64,000 nt of DNA from Candidatus Poribacteria bacterium (GCA_022828145.1 JAJEJA010000017.1:1-64000); one strand, 5' to 3'. Shown: positions 26,521 to 36,058, counted from the first letter of the stretch. The notes: generated by a model not told the origin, from the sequence alone. Numbers and translations: made by a program.

Positions 26521-28776
26521 TTGCGAATTAAAATTTTTATGCTGGTTTGCATCATCGTGATTGTGACATCTCCGCGCATCATGCTGGCTGCGGAACCTGA
26601 AAAAACGCCTCCAACTGATGTAGAGTCCACAAAAACCAGAGATGAACAGAGCCGTCAAATCCTGATAGAAACAGCACGTTTAGAGATGGAATTGGCGGAA
26701 AACCTGATGAAAAAGAAAAAGATTGAACTTGATAACTTGCGAACGATGATGGAAGAGGAAAACAACATCGTCACAGTGTCGGAAGTGAATAAAGCTGAGG
26801 AGGAATATGAGAGTGCAGCATCGGAATATGAAAAGTCAAAACTTAATCTGCAAAAGGTAGAGCTTGATTCGCTCAAGGATGCTTGGCACATCACGGTCGA
26901 AAGTACACGTCTATATGAATCACGTGACGGTCGCGAAATGTTTTCCATTACGTTGCAGAATAGCTCATTGCCTGTCAAATTGGTTGAGAGTTCCAAAGTA
27001 ATGGGACGTGAGATTGTAATCAGTGCTCAGATTGACGACATAATCGTTTCAATCAAAGAGAAGGAGGGTTTTGGCTCAGCTGGTGCGATTATTGCCGAAC
27101 CTTACGAACGCCGAATCAAAACACTCAAAGAGAATGAGGCTATCATTTTAGAGTTTGAGTTGATCAAAGAGGATATCCGTGATGTTGTTGTTCATCTGAA
27201 TTACCTTGATACCCCAGATGAACGTCACATTCACCTGAAGCAGGAAGACCCTTATATCTCTGTTGTATCTGCAAGACGTTACAAGGAGGGTGATCGGAGG
27301 CGTTTGGAGCTTGTTATCAAATATGGTGCAGTGGAAGAGGAAGAAACGCAGGACACAGAAGTTAACACAGCACAAGAGATCAACAATGTCTATGTTTCCA
27401 TCAAAGACGAGACCGATGCTATAATCGGTTCTCCCTACGAGTTCCGCATCCCAACTCTAAAGGATGGACAGGAGAAGACACTCGATTTTGAACTAAGACG
27501 GAATGTGGATAGCGTCACGGTTAATCTCCGATACCTTGACAGGGAATATCCGTACAGAATCCATCTTGAAGAGGACACACGTCATATCTCTATTTTGAGT
27601 GCCAAGAAATTTCGCGTTGACAATCAGATGATGGTGACAATTCAACTAAAGAACACATCAACGACAGAAGCAATGCCTATCAACGCGACTTCTGAAGAGA
27701 TCGCTGCAGCAAATGAAATCCGTTCTATTTATATCTCTTTACTTGATGCCGTAGATAGCACAAATATCGTCAAACCGTATGAAGAGAGGATTGCGGTTCT
27801 CGGTTACAATGAAACTGTGGAATTGACATTTCAGCTTCAGAAAGACGTTGACAGCATCAAGGTATCCATGAAGTATCCGGAACTTCCTGAACCTGACACA
27901 CGCTTGATCTATCTCCAAAAAGAGTCCGCATTAGATGTCGTAAATGTCAGTTCGCTCCGTTTTTCACAGGAAGGCAATTTAGGGAGCAGTGTGACTTACG
28001 ATTTGACTCTGGATAGGTTGGCAGAGACCGAAAATACGTTCCAATTGCGTGTCATTAACCTGTTAAATCGCCTTTCCTTTGAATTCCAAGACCCGGATAC
28101 AAAGTCGCGACAGTCACAGGTAAAGTTTACGCAGGAACAATCAAAGCGAAATCTGTCGTTAATTGTGTATCTACCGGAAGAATTGGATGCGTCTTATCTT
28201 GATAGCACACTTGAATTCTATGTTGCCGTACTTGATGAAACCGAAGCAAACGAACTCGGAGGAACAAACAACCGATTGGATTTACCTGCTGAGAGAATCG
28301 CCAGTATACAAGGTGGTGTTGAGCGGTTTGAACTGATTCCAAAGGGGGTACCGGAAATTGAAGTTTCTGTACAAAATGCGTTCCAAACTATTAAGATGGG
28401 TGATCCGGTTAATATGACAGCAAAATTAAAAAACATCGGCACTCGTGACCTCATAGATATCCGCATGCTGGTTGATGTTAATCCGAATTGGAAATATACA
28501 GTGTCTCCAGAAATCATCGGATCACTCGGACGAAACGAAGAAACGGAAATACAACTCACACTAAATCCGCCTGCTGACATTACGGTAGGAGAATATCAAG
28601 CAAAACTCAGCGCGGAGGTAACGGTTGACAATCGAAAATATCCAGCGCGCGACCGTTCTATCACAGTACAAGTTGAGTCAAAATCACAAATGTCGGTAAC
28701 AACGCTACTGTTTGGTGCGTTGATCCTCCTTATGATCGGTATTGTTATCGTTACAATCCGCATTAGCCGACGGTAG
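26521..28776 (+). CDS. Membrane-anchored NEW3/CARDB-like extracytoplasmic protein, 751 aa
   Basis: Signal peptide at 1-24 (IFMLVCIIVIVTSPRIMLAA), a coiled coil (about 40-115), then three to four repeats of a beta domain, each with a motif such as VVVHLNYLDTPDERHIHL, VTVNLRYLDREYPYRIHL and IKVSMKYPELPEPDTRLIYL. About 615-715 matches the NPCBM-associated NEW3 pattern (DIRMLVDVNPNWKYTVSPE, then GEYQAKLSAEVTV). A single helix at about 724-746 with RISRR behind it anchors the C-terminus. Start is TTG 26521 after GAGGG. It lies between ATPase and TolC homologue and may be the periplasmic link of the exporter; the family's function is not established. Confidence 0.75.
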   Translation: MRIKIFMLVCIIVIVTSPRIMLAAEPEKTPPTDVESTKTRDEQSRQILIETARLEMELAENLMKKKKIELDNLRTMMEEENNIVTVSEVNKAEEEYESAASEYEKSKLNLQKVELDSLKDAWHITVESTRLYESRDGREMFSITLQNSSLPVKLVESSKVMGREIVISAQIDDIIVSIKEKEGFGSAGAIIAEPYERRIKTLKENEAIILEFELIKEDIRDVVVHLNYLDTPDERHIHLKQEDPYISVVSARRYKEGDRRRLELVIKYGAVEEEETQDTEVNTAQEINNVYVSIKDETDAIIGSPYEFRIPTLKDGQEKTLDFELRRNVDSVTVNLRYLDREYPYRIHLEEDTRHISILSAKKFRVDNQMMVTIQLKNTSTTEAMPINATSEEIAAANEIRSIYISLLDAVDSTNIVKPYEERIAVLGYNETVELTFQLQKDVDSIKVSMKYPELPEPDTRLIYLQKESALDVVNVSSLRFSQEGNLGSSVTYDLTLDRLAETENTFQLRVINLLNRLSFEFQDPDTKSRQSQVKFTQEQSKRNLSLIVYLPEELDASYLDSTLEFYVAVLDETEANELGGTNNRLDLPAERIASIQGGVERFELIPKGVPEIEVSVQNAFQTIKMGDPVNMTAKLKNIGTRDLIDIRMLVDVNPNWKYTVSPEIIGSLGRNEETEIQLTLNPPADITVGEYQAKLSAEVTVDNRKYPARDRSITVQVESKSQMSVTTLLFGALILLMIGIVIVTIRISRR

Positions 28777-28797
28777 AAACAATTTTTGGAGATTGAA

Positions 28798-30207
28798 ATG
28801 AATAAAAGTTTGACACCGCTGGCAACCTGCATGAGTTTTATTTTTCTGTTGATAGTCAGTCAAGGTATGTTATTTAGAGGAGTTGGTACAGTATCCGCGC
28901 AGGAGTTTGTCTCACTTCGGTCAAATCGGGCAATAGAACTCGCTTTGCAGAACAACGAGGCAGTAAAAAAAGCGGAAAAAGTAGTGGAACGCGCGAAGGC
29001 AAACCTACGCGTTTCCAAGGCTGTATATTTGCCACAAGTAGGGATTACCAGCGAATATCAACGTCAAAAAAACGGAGATATTGATGATAAAAACTATCTC
29101 ACTCGCGCACAGATGAGTGTTATCCTCACCCAGTTCGGTGAAATTCCGAAAGGCCTTGACACTGCACAAGAGGAAGTCCGTAAAGCGGAAATTGAATATG
29201 AACGCGTAAAAAAGGAAACAGTCCACGCTGTTCGGAATCTTTGGCATGATATTACGCTCACACAAGAAGAGATCACACAACGTCAAGCAACTGAGGTAGA
29301 ACTTCAGAAAAAACTGAAAAGTACGCAAATCAAACACGAAAAGAAACGTATCCCTTATCTCATTCGACTCAATACAGAGCTTGAATTATCGGAACAGCAA
29401 CTTGATCTCAACAAACTCCAACGTCGACTTGACGTGGACACAGCGGAACTGATCCGTCTCACTGGACTTGATCCACTGGCACAAGTCGTTCTCTCTGAAT
29501 CTCTCCCTGATGATGATATTACGTTAGAAGCTGCAGTTGAACTTGCCCTTGCTAACCGTCTCGACTTGCGGGACTTACAGGGGGATATCGTGCGTCAAGA
29601 ACGCATTGTTGTGGAAACTATGTGGAATCGGTTTCCAGAGATCTCTGCTGAAGCGCGTTACAAAGATCTGCATCTGATATTGCAACAACATCAACAGAAC
29701 CGAACTTGGGATGCGAAAGCACTCTATGATCCGGTCATATTTGACCGAGGGCGAGATGCAGCAAGCATTTTTGCAACAGATCCACGTACACAAGAGGGGT
29801 GGGAACTACGTTTTGACCTTAACATTCCACTGTATGATGGGAAGAAGACGGCAAACCTCCGCTCAGCAGAAATTGCGGAACTCGACAGACTCCAATTGGA
29901 GTACATTGAAAAGACAAAACTTATCAAAGTGGCGGTACGACGCGATTACAGAGAAGTAGCGAATGCAAAAGAACGCATGGAAATTGAGCAGAAACGGGTG
30001 AAAATTATTGAACAACGACTACGGACAATAGAAAAGGTGCTTGAAGAAGGTACTGTTGAAATACAAGGCTATCGTGGGTTGACTCTTAACGATGCTTTTC
30101 AGGCACAAGCACAATTCACGGAAGCACAACGAGTCTTTTATCAGGCACGTCGAGATTTCGCAGAAGTTAAGGAAAAACTACGGGAGACGATGGGTTGGAC
30201 AGAGTAA
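28798..30207 (+). CDS. TolC-family outer membrane efflux protein, 469 aa
   Basis: Signal peptide (about 1-36, hydrophobic CMSFIFLLIVSQGMLF). Two repeats of the outer-membrane efflux protein fold: the first begins SNRAIELALQNNEAVKKAEKVVERAKANLRVSKAVYLPQVGI, cut short here to its key pattern of an ALxxN motif and a later LPQ; the second begins EAAVELALANRLDLRDLQGD. Long amphipathic helices fill 130-215 and 360-465. ATG 28798 with GGAG upstream is preferred over TTG 28786. With the ATPase, permeases and NEW3 protein this gives a full path across both membranes, possibly a type I-like or lipoprotein exporter. Confidence 0.87.
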   Translation: MNKSLTPLATCMSFIFLLIVSQGMLFRGVGTVSAQEFVSLRSNRAIELALQNNEAVKKAEKVVERAKANLRVSKAVYLPQVGITSEYQRQKNGDIDDKNYLTRAQMSVILTQFGEIPKGLDTAQEEVRKAEIEYERVKKETVHAVRNLWHDITLTQEEITQRQATEVELQKKLKSTQIKHEKKRIPYLIRLNTELELSEQQLDLNKLQRRLDVDTAELIRLTGLDPLAQVVLSESLPDDDITLEAAVELALANRLDLRDLQGDIVRQERIVVETMWNRFPEISAEARYKDLHLILQQHQQNRTWDAKALYDPVIFDRGRDAASIFATDPRTQEGWELRFDLNIPLYDGKKTANLRSAEIAELDRLQLEYIEKTKLIKVAVRRDYREVANAKERMEIEQKRVKIIEQRLRTIEKVLEEGTVEIQGYRGLTLNDAFQAQAQFTEAQRVFYQARRDFAEVKEKLRETMGWTE

Positions 30208-30265
30208 CACCAGAATCTTCTTATGAATAGACAGTCTTCATAGTGTTAATGTATCATCACAACAA

Positions 30266-31480
30266 TTAGGTATTTCTCTCAATCAATTCACCGACATTTC
30301 TGCGGATTTTAGCTGCAGCTTTGATAATATCCTCCATATCTTCTTCAATCCCCATCAAAACACTCTGGCTTAAAGCGAGACCAGATTGACATATCTTTTC
30401 AGTTTCTGGACACTGTACGTCACTAAAGTCGTTGTCGGTTCCAAAGAGATTAGAGGAAAGGAATGCTGCACGATACATGGGTGTGTTATACCAATACCCT
30501 AAAGGTATGCCTTCTGCACGCATAGCACTTATGAAAGTGTTGCGTGATATACCTTCAAATTCCTCAGAATCCAGAATTGCTTTATATCCGTGGCAGCCGC
30601 CGCGTGTTGCGCGAGGATCGATGGGTGTTACTTTTATTCCTGGTATCTCACCGAACCATCCATCTAACCACCGCATGTGCATGTGTCTATAATTAGTCTC
30701 TTCTTCAAGTCTTGTCAAACGAGAGAGGAGTATCGCAGCATGCCATTCGGACATCCTAAAATTACCACCGAAAGGTTCTATGTTTCCAAATTCGGCATCT
30801 GGTAGGGTGCGTCCACAGTTGTGTATTGAGTATGTACGTTCATAGAGTTCTCTGTCGTTCGTAAGAATGATTCCACCTTCACCAGCACACAGGTTTTTTG
30901 ACGTTTGAAAGCTGAAGCATCCGAAATCTCCCCAGCTTCCGACACCTTTTCCTCGCCATTCTGCCCCGTGTGCTTGTGCACAATCTTCTATGATCTTTAT
31001 TTCATTTCTGTCTGCTATTTCAACCAATATATCAAGGTCAGTAGGATATCCAGCTATGTGAACTGGAAGAATTACCTTCGTTTGTTCAGTGATTACATCT
31101 TCCACTTTTGTAGCATCTATCAGAAAACTGTCAGGCGCGGTATCTACAAAGACAGGCACTGCATGTGTCATGAGAATGGCGACTATGGTTGCCTGAAATG
31201 TATAGGCTGTCGTAATGACTTCGTCGCCAGGTCCTACGCCTGCTGCTTTCAATGCAATATAGAGTGCTGAAGTGCCACTATTTACGCAGACACCGTATTT
31301 TGCACCTTGAAACGCAGCAAATTGTTCTGCAAATTCAGGAACTTTTGTCCCTCCCACACCCCATCTGCGACTGGTATATATACTCTCAAATGCTTCAATG
31401 TCTGCTGGATCGAGTTGGGGCCAGGTAGGATACGGTTTTGTGCGAATTGGTTCTCCACCATTTATTGCTAATTCAGCCAT
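30266..31480 (-). CDS. DegT/DnrJ/EryC1/StrS-family PLP aminotransferase, 404 aa
   Basis: Sugar-aminotransferase fold. N-terminal MAELAINGGEPIRTKPYP, the GTSALYIALKAAGVGPGDEV cofactor region near residue 60-80, EDCAQAHGAEW near 165, and the PLP lysine in SFQTSKNLCAGEGG near residue 192. The C-terminal third has the family's substrate arm. Members usually aminate keto-sugars for surface polysaccharides or antibiotics; some are regulatory or dehydratases. ATG 31480 with GGAG seven bases upstream is preferred over TTG 31492. It overlaps no neighbour and is the last gene of the minus-strand group. Confidence 0.9.
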   Translation of the reverse strand: MAELAINGGEPIRTKPYPTWPQLDPADIEAFESIYTSRRWGVGGTKVPEFAEQFAAFQGAKYGVCVNSGTSALYIALKAAGVGPGDEVITTAYTFQATIVAILMTHAVPVFVDTAPDSFLIDATKVEDVITEQTKVILPVHIAGYPTDLDILVEIADRNEIKIIEDCAQAHGAEWRGKGVGSWGDFGCFSFQTSKNLCAGEGGIILTNDRELYERTYSIHNCGRTLPDAEFGNIEPFGGNFRMSEWHAAILLSRLTRLEEETNYRHMHMRWLDGWFGEIPGIKVTPIDPRATRGGCHGYKAILDSEEFEGISRNTFISAMRAEGIPLGYWYNTPMYRAAFLSSNLFGTDNDFSDVQCPETEKICQSGLALSQSVLMGIEEDMEDIIKAAAKIRRNVGELIERNT

Positions 31481-31495
31481 GTCAGACTCCAAATA

Positions 31496-32002
31496 TCAGA
31501 TTATTAAAGGTATTGTAAAGTTTTCTACAAATTCTGGCGGAAATTGTCCTGCTTCAATTGTCAAAATTAGTTCAGACAGTGCTTTGCGTGCTTGCCCTGC
31601 CAATTCATGAGATATATCACCGTTTCTAACTGCAGTTTCAAATTCATCTTCATCTTGAATTTCAAAACTATTGTCGGGTGACACCCATACGTCTAAGAAT
31701 AGGTCAACGATTTCAAATTTACCTACTTGTCTGTTTACTGGTTTTATTATGTCACAATAATAACCTGTCCATTCGCTGTTAAGATTGTAGATTTTGCCGA
31801 TATCATACCATAAACCGGTGAATACGAACCAGACTGCTGTGTAATTGTCCCCTAAGACGGTTTCACCATTTATGATGATGGGTGAAGAGGGGGTTATCCG
31901 CTGAGATGTGACGATTACATTTTCATCTTCATATAGGAGTTGTTGTTCAAAATAGTTGATTCTGTCTGGCAGCCGTTTATATGTAAGGGTAATTGTTTCC
32001 AT
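31496..32002 (-). CDS. DUF402-family protein, 168 aa
   Basis: Cytoplasmic protein of the DUF402/FomD-like group, some of whose members hydrolyse nucleoside di- or triphosphates. The diagnostic part is WTGYYCDIIKPV, then VDLFLDVWVSPDNSFEIQDEDEFETA and the helix GQARKALSELI. The aspartates in DLFLDVWV and DEDEF would bind metal. The frame is open to a GTG at 32047, but that extension runs through a palindromic repeat, so ATG 32002 is taken. Only a short gap separates it from the aminotransferase. Confidence 0.75.
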   Translation of the reverse strand: METITLTYKRLPDRINYFEQQLLYEDENVIVTSQRITPSSPIIINGETVLGDNYTAVWFVFTGLWYDIGKIYNLNSEWTGYYCDIIKPVNRQVGKFEIVDLFLDVWVSPDNSFEIQDEDEFETAVRNGDISHELAGQARKALSELILTIEAGQFPPEFVENFTIPLII

Positions 32003-32040
32003 TGATTTTTTGAAATGTCGTTTGTTGTAGAACAATGTGA

Positions 32041-32067
32041 ACGGCACACGGAGTGTGCCTACTACTT
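32041..32067. repeat. Short palindrome GGCACACGGAGTGTGCC
   Basis: Single unit of the family also seen at 20752-20821 and 40190-40293, followed by TACTACT as in the latter. It sits between the DUF402 gene and the homocysteine methyltransferase gene. Confidence 0.65.
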
Positions 32068-33063
32068 TTAACTGGAATCAACTTTTTCTCGAAAAGCTTT
32101 GATGTGTGCAGGTGTTGTACCGCAACAACCTCCTATAAAGAATGCTCCTGCCTCTAAAAGTTTAGGAATAAAACTCGCCATCTCTGCTGGTGTCTGTGAG
32201 TATACAGTTTTGTAATTCGCATCAAGTTCAGGCATCCCAGCATTTGGATACGCCATCATTCTTTTGCCGTTAATTCCCATTTTTTTCAATGTGTTCTTTA
32301 GTTGTATTGTTCCAGTAATAGCATGAGGCATTCCCGTATGTTCTTCTTGTTTAGATTCTGCACCGCAATTAAGTCCGATAATGTCAACACAATCTAAGAG
32401 TGAGTCTCCATTTGAAAACTCCCCACTATCAAGGATATTAAGTAGATCGTTAGCGGAATGTCCCCAGTCGGTTTTATAGATTTCTTGTCCTGTTTTCTTT
32501 TCCTTTGTCCATTTGTATGTCATATTCACAGCGATGGGTAATCCTGTTTCACGAGCGATATCAACTGCCATTGCTGCTTCCTTTGCAGAGAACATCGTTT
32601 CAAGACAGAGAAAATCAACACCTTCATCTGCAAGTGCATTAATCACAAGTTTGTGTGCTTCCCTTACTTTAGCATTGGGGATTCCGAATGTTGTGTCACC
32701 AGTATCTGCTTCAATCGCGCCAGGTGATGGTCCGACAGAACCACCTATGTAGACATCAGTCCCATTTGCTGCGACAGCCCTTTTTGCATGCTTCACCGCT
32801 AATCTTGTAAGCCGTTGTGCATCATCCCTGTTTTGACCTGCCATATCAAGATGCAGCGGAGATGCGACAAAGGTATTCGTTCCTATTGCTTCTGCCCCAG
32901 CATTGATATAATCTATATGGATTCCAACGACATCTTCACCGTACATCTTGTTTGCCAGTGTGCTGTTGGGAAGGTGGATGTCCCGTTCAAACAGTTGCGA
33001 TCCAAAACCACCATCATATATAATGGGAGTATCAACTTTAAGTCGTTCTTTAAATTCTATCAC
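32068..33063 (-). CDS. Homocysteine S-methyltransferase, 331 aa
   Basis: Zinc-dependent homocysteine/betaine-homocysteine methyltransferase domain, alone and without the folate, cobalamin or activation domains of full MetH. YDGGFGSQLFERDI at the N-terminus; zinc ligands are the Cys in IGLNCGAES and the Cys pair in GGCCGTTPAHI near the C-terminus. It makes methionine from homocysteine using a methyl donor. The corrinoid protein and its activator are the next genes upstream on the same strand, so the donor is probably the methyl-corrinoid protein. Start GTG 33063, close to a MITE. Confidence 0.9.
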   Translation of the reverse strand: MIEFKERLKVDTPIIYDGGFGSQLFERDIHLPNSTLANKMYGEDVVGIHIDYINAGAEAIGTNTFVASPLHLDMAGQNRDDAQRLTRLAVKHAKRAVAANGTDVYIGGSVGPSPGAIEADTGDTTFGIPNAKVREAHKLVINALADEGVDFLCLETMFSAKEAAMAVDIARETGLPIAVNMTYKWTKEKKTGQEIYKTDWGHSANDLLNILDSGEFSNGDSLLDCVDIIGLNCGAESKQEEHTGMPHAITGTIQLKNTLKKMGINGKRMMAYPNAGMPELDANYKTVYSQTPAEMASFIPKLLEAGAFFIGGCCGTTPAHIKAFREKVDSS

Positions 33064-33082
33064 TTATATAACCTTATCAAAA

Positions 33083-33201
33083 ACGTGAGTTTGATAAATC
33101 AAATTTTCGTATTCGAGAGGCGTGAATTGTAGCACAAACTTTCAGTTTGTGGCACATCTTCGCAAACTGGAAAGTTTGCGCTACATTTATCAAACTCACG
33201 T
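33083..33201. mobile_element. MITE with 17-bp perfect TIRs and 8-bp target duplication
   Basis: ACGTGAGTTTGATAAAT at 33083-33099 and its exact complement ATTTATCAAACTCACGT at 33185-33201. The flanks repeat TATCAAAA (33075-33082 and 33202-33209). The interior holds two short hairpins built on GTAGCACAAACTTTCAG and GCAAACTGGAAAGTTTGCG. A partial relative is at 36847-36917. The right duplication contains the stop codon of the ASKHA gene. Confidence 0.9.
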
Positions 33202-33203
33202 TA

Positions 33204-35120
33204 TCAAAAATCTTTAGGCATCGGTTTAAATTGACAACCATCAACGAAAACATCAAAGAAATCTGCCGTTGTTTCAAGTTCAATATGTTCTATTTTTTTC
33301 ACGAATTTTTCAATTTGCGTGCGTTTTTCTTTTGATAGGAGAACCGCTTTTGCGCCTGCTAAGGCTGCGTTGCCTACCTTTATAATTCTATCCTCGGGCA
33401 CAGGGGCAAGAAACCCGATGTCAATCGCATCCGTGATGTTAACATAGTTTGCAAAACCACCTGCTAAATAGAGTCTGTTTATATCATGTGGCGTGCAACC
33501 GAAATGTCTTAAAACGATGAATTGTCCACAGTAATTTGCGGCTTTTGCTTGTGCTAAGTTGCTTGCGTCATCTCGTGAGAATGTAATACCGTGTTCTGGC
33601 AATAGTGGGATCACGCGTTGTTTTCTTTCGGCAAAGACACCTTTTGGCGTCATTTGGTTATGTCTAAGCAATTCCGCAAGTAGAGATATCAATCCTGATC
33701 CGCATAACCCTTGCGGTTTTTCATCTTCAATTGTTTGGTATGTGATCTTGCCATTGTCCCATTTTACTGATTCAATTGCACCGGGATATGCCGGCATCCC
33801 GTATTCAATTCCGCGGCCTTCAAACGCGGGACCAGCGGGACATGAAGCAGCGACCATTCTATCGGCATTCCCTACAACCACTTCGGTATTCGTTCCAACA
33901 TCCACTAACATGACTATCTTATCTACGGATTGCATTTCTATAGTGACTAAATCTGCAGCGACGTCTGCTCCGACATGGCTGGCAATCAGCGGTAGACTGT
34001 AAACCATTGCCTTCGGATTAGAACGGATACCGAGTCGGCGAGATTTTTCTATGAGTGATGTTGTGGATCGGACCCCGTCCAGATATTCATGCTCAATGAG
34101 AGATTTATACGGTTTCTGACCGATGGATTGCACATCTTGTCTGTAGAAGATGTCGCGCATCGTTGTGTTGCCTGCGACAACTATTTCATATATTTCTTGT
34201 CGCACGAAGTCATACCTATCGCACATATCCATGATCTGACTATTCAGTGCGGCAATAAGAGATTTCCTTAGTTCTCCTTCATATTTACCATCATAGGAAA
34301 TTCGGTGCATGATGTCACTCCCACCGAAACGTTGTGGGTTTTCAAAAGCACTTTCAGAGACTGTCTGTCCATTTTCTAAATCAACCAGATTTACAACAAC
34401 GGTGGTTGTGCCGAGGTCTATAGCCAAACCGTAGATATGTCCACGGAATCGGTCTATCGGTTCATTGTTGCAATAGACGATTCCGTCATGATGGGTGACC
34501 GTTGGATCTGGTGTAAACGTTGTTTCTTTATCAGCACTAATGTGTTCTGTATTAGTGTGCGTGAGGATTCGGGGGGTTCGTCGGAGGGGTACAAATTCTA
34601 TGTGTTCGTTTATAGCTACAACTAAGGATTGACATGCCAGACGATAGTTGTCTTGAAGGAAGGCTTCAGCTTCGTTTGGTGGTCTCAGGTTTTCCATGCC
34701 TTGCAGGATTTCAACGATACACTCGTGACACTGTCCCGTGCGAAAACATGAGGTCGGCACTTGAACAACTAAATCATCTGCGTAGTCAAAAACGGTTTTA
34801 CCTGGAGATAGATGATAGACATTACCATCACACGAAATAGTGCCGTTTGTGGTATTTTGTGTAGATAATTGTGTATCCGATTCATCAGTTTCCCAAGCGT
34901 TCCGATAGTCCAATTTGTCGTCTCCGACACAAAGTAGACCTGTACCTTCATCTATTTTGCGTTGATTTCTACAACCAAATTTAGCGGTACAGTGGTCAAA
35001 TCTATTCTTGTATGGACATCGATAAGTTGCCTGTTCGTCTGCATGGACGACGAGCTCTTCAAATATTTCTGTTATTTTATTGAGACGTTTTTCGTATTCT
35101 TTCTTGTCTATTTTATTCAT
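33204..35120 (-). CDS. ASKHA-domain corrinoid activator with 2Fe-2S ferredoxin domain, 638 aa
   Basis: RACo/RamQ-like ATP-dependent activator that reduces inactive Co(II) corrinoid protein to Co(I). Residues 1-60 carry an extra cysteine-rich segment (RCPYKNRFDHCTAKFGC). About 85-165 is a 2Fe-2S domain with C-x5-C-x2-C (CFRTGQCHEC) and a distant fourth Cys in RLACQ. About 215-600 is the DUF4445/ASKHA ATPase fold: GLAIDLGTTTVVVNLVDL, VAGNTTM, MLVDVGTNTEVVVGN, LCGSGLISLLAEL, LYLAGGFANY. It stands 106 bases after the corrinoid protein gene and serves it. The TGA stop lies in the target duplication of the adjacent MITE. Confidence 0.9.
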   Translation of the reverse strand: MNKIDKKEYEKRLNKITEIFEELVVHADEQATYRCPYKNRFDHCTAKFGCRNQRKIDEGTGLLCVGDDKLDYRNAWETDESDTQLSTQNTTNGTISCDGNVYHLSPGKTVFDYADDLVVQVPTSCFRTGQCHECIVEILQGMENLRPPNEAEAFLQDNYRLACQSLVVAINEHIEFVPLRRTPRILTHTNTEHISADKETTFTPDPTVTHHDGIVYCNNEPIDRFRGHIYGLAIDLGTTTVVVNLVDLENGQTVSESAFENPQRFGGSDIMHRISYDGKYEGELRKSLIAALNSQIMDMCDRYDFVRQEIYEIVVAGNTTMRDIFYRQDVQSIGQKPYKSLIEHEYLDGVRSTTSLIEKSRRLGIRSNPKAMVYSLPLIASHVGADVAADLVTIEMQSVDKIVMLVDVGTNTEVVVGNADRMVAASCPAGPAFEGRGIEYGMPAYPGAIESVKWDNGKITYQTIEDEKPQGLCGSGLISLLAELLRHNQMTPKGVFAERKQRVIPLLPEHGITFSRDDASNLAQAKAANYCGQFIVLRHFGCTPHDINRLYLAGGFANYVNITDAIDIGFLAPVPEDRIIKVGNAALAGAKAVLLSKEKRTQIEKFVKKIEHIELETTADFFDVFVDGCQFKPMPKDF

Positions 35121-35128
35121 CTAATATT

Positions 35129-35166
35129 CTTATGTATTCGGTACGGTTAGGAAACCGTACCTACCG
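35129..35166. repeat. Half copy of the GTAGGT-CGGTTTCC-type palindrome
   Basis: TCGGTACGGTTAGGAAACCG followed by TACCTACCGG in the gap between the ASKHA and corrinoid-protein genes. It resembles one arm of the full palindrome at 54017-54132. Confidence 0.5.
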
Positions 35167-35226
35167 GTTCTATGAGCGTAATATTTTTAGAAAAATGAAG
35201 TTCATACACCTATTATCAAACTACCG

Positions 35227-35988
35227 TTAGTACCATTCTTCATCAACACTTTCAAGAAACTGTTTTGCGAGAGCGACACATGCCAAAGCGTCTTTACCGT
35301 ATCCATCGGCACCCATATCGTCTGCGAATGTCTGTGTGACAGGGGCGCCTCCGACCATAATCTTTACTTCTTCCCGGAGGTCTTCATCAATGAATGCGTC
35401 AATAGTTTTTCCCATATTTGGCATTGTGGTTGTTAGCAGTGCGGACATTCCCAAGATGGGTGCTTCGTATTCTTCTACGGCATCAATGAATTCATCTTCA
35501 GAGGTATCTACCCCTAAATCGTGGACGACAAATCCTGCACCACGTAACATCATGATACACAGATTTTTTCCGATGTCGTGTAAGTCCCCTTTTACTGTTC
35601 CCATTATGACCGTACCGATAGGTTCAATACCGGAGTCAGAGAGGATGGGTTCTATATGTGCCATCCCTGCTTTCATTGCCCTTGCACATGCGAGTACTTC
35701 TGGCACAAAGATGAAGTTTTCACGGAATTTTATACCGACTATCCCCATACCTAAAATAAGACCGTCGTCCATTATTTCCAGTGCTTCTGTGCCATCTGCA
35801 AGTGCTTCTTCAGTCAATTCATCTACGGTGTGGTGGTCCCCATCAATTAGTGCAGCAGCGATATCCTGCATATTGGGAGTTGCCTGTGAGAACATAAGAA
35901 TAAATCGTTCAATTTCGTCTGGTTGTTCTATGTATTCTTCAATTTCTTCTCTGATGAATTCGTTAGCAATATCATTAAGTGATGCCAC
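35227..35988 (-). CDS. Corrinoid (B12-binding) methyl carrier protein, 253 aa
   Basis: MtbC/MtmC-type protein that carries a methyl group on cobalt. Residues about 35-120 form the four-helix cap domain. The cobalamin domain begins at about 125 with GTVKGDLHDIGKN, which contains D-x-H-x-x-G, the lower-ligand histidine motif. It continues with GMSALLTTTMPNM and ends with VGGAPVTQTFADDMGADGYGKDA. GTG start at 35988 with AAGGAG nine bases upstream. The matching substrate methyltransferase (MttB or MtgB type) is not in the window. The module with homocysteine methyltransferase and activator amounts to a split, methylotrophic-type route to methionine. Confidence 0.92.
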   Translation of the reverse strand: MASLNDIANEFIREEIEEYIEQPDEIERFILMFSQATPNMQDIAAALIDGDHHTVDELTEEALADGTEALEIMDDGLILGMGIVGIKFRENFIFVPEVLACARAMKAGMAHIEPILSDSGIEPIGTVIMGTVKGDLHDIGKNLCIMMLRGAGFVVHDLGVDTSEDEFIDAVEEYEAPILGMSALLTTTMPNMGKTIDAFIDEDLREEVKIMVGGAPVTQTFADDMGADGYGKDALACVALAKQFLESVDEEWY

Positions 35989-36058
35989 AGATTGTCTACT
36001 CCTTCTTGAACCAATAAAATATCATACCCTTATGAAAATGGCAAGTTTTATGTTGTTG

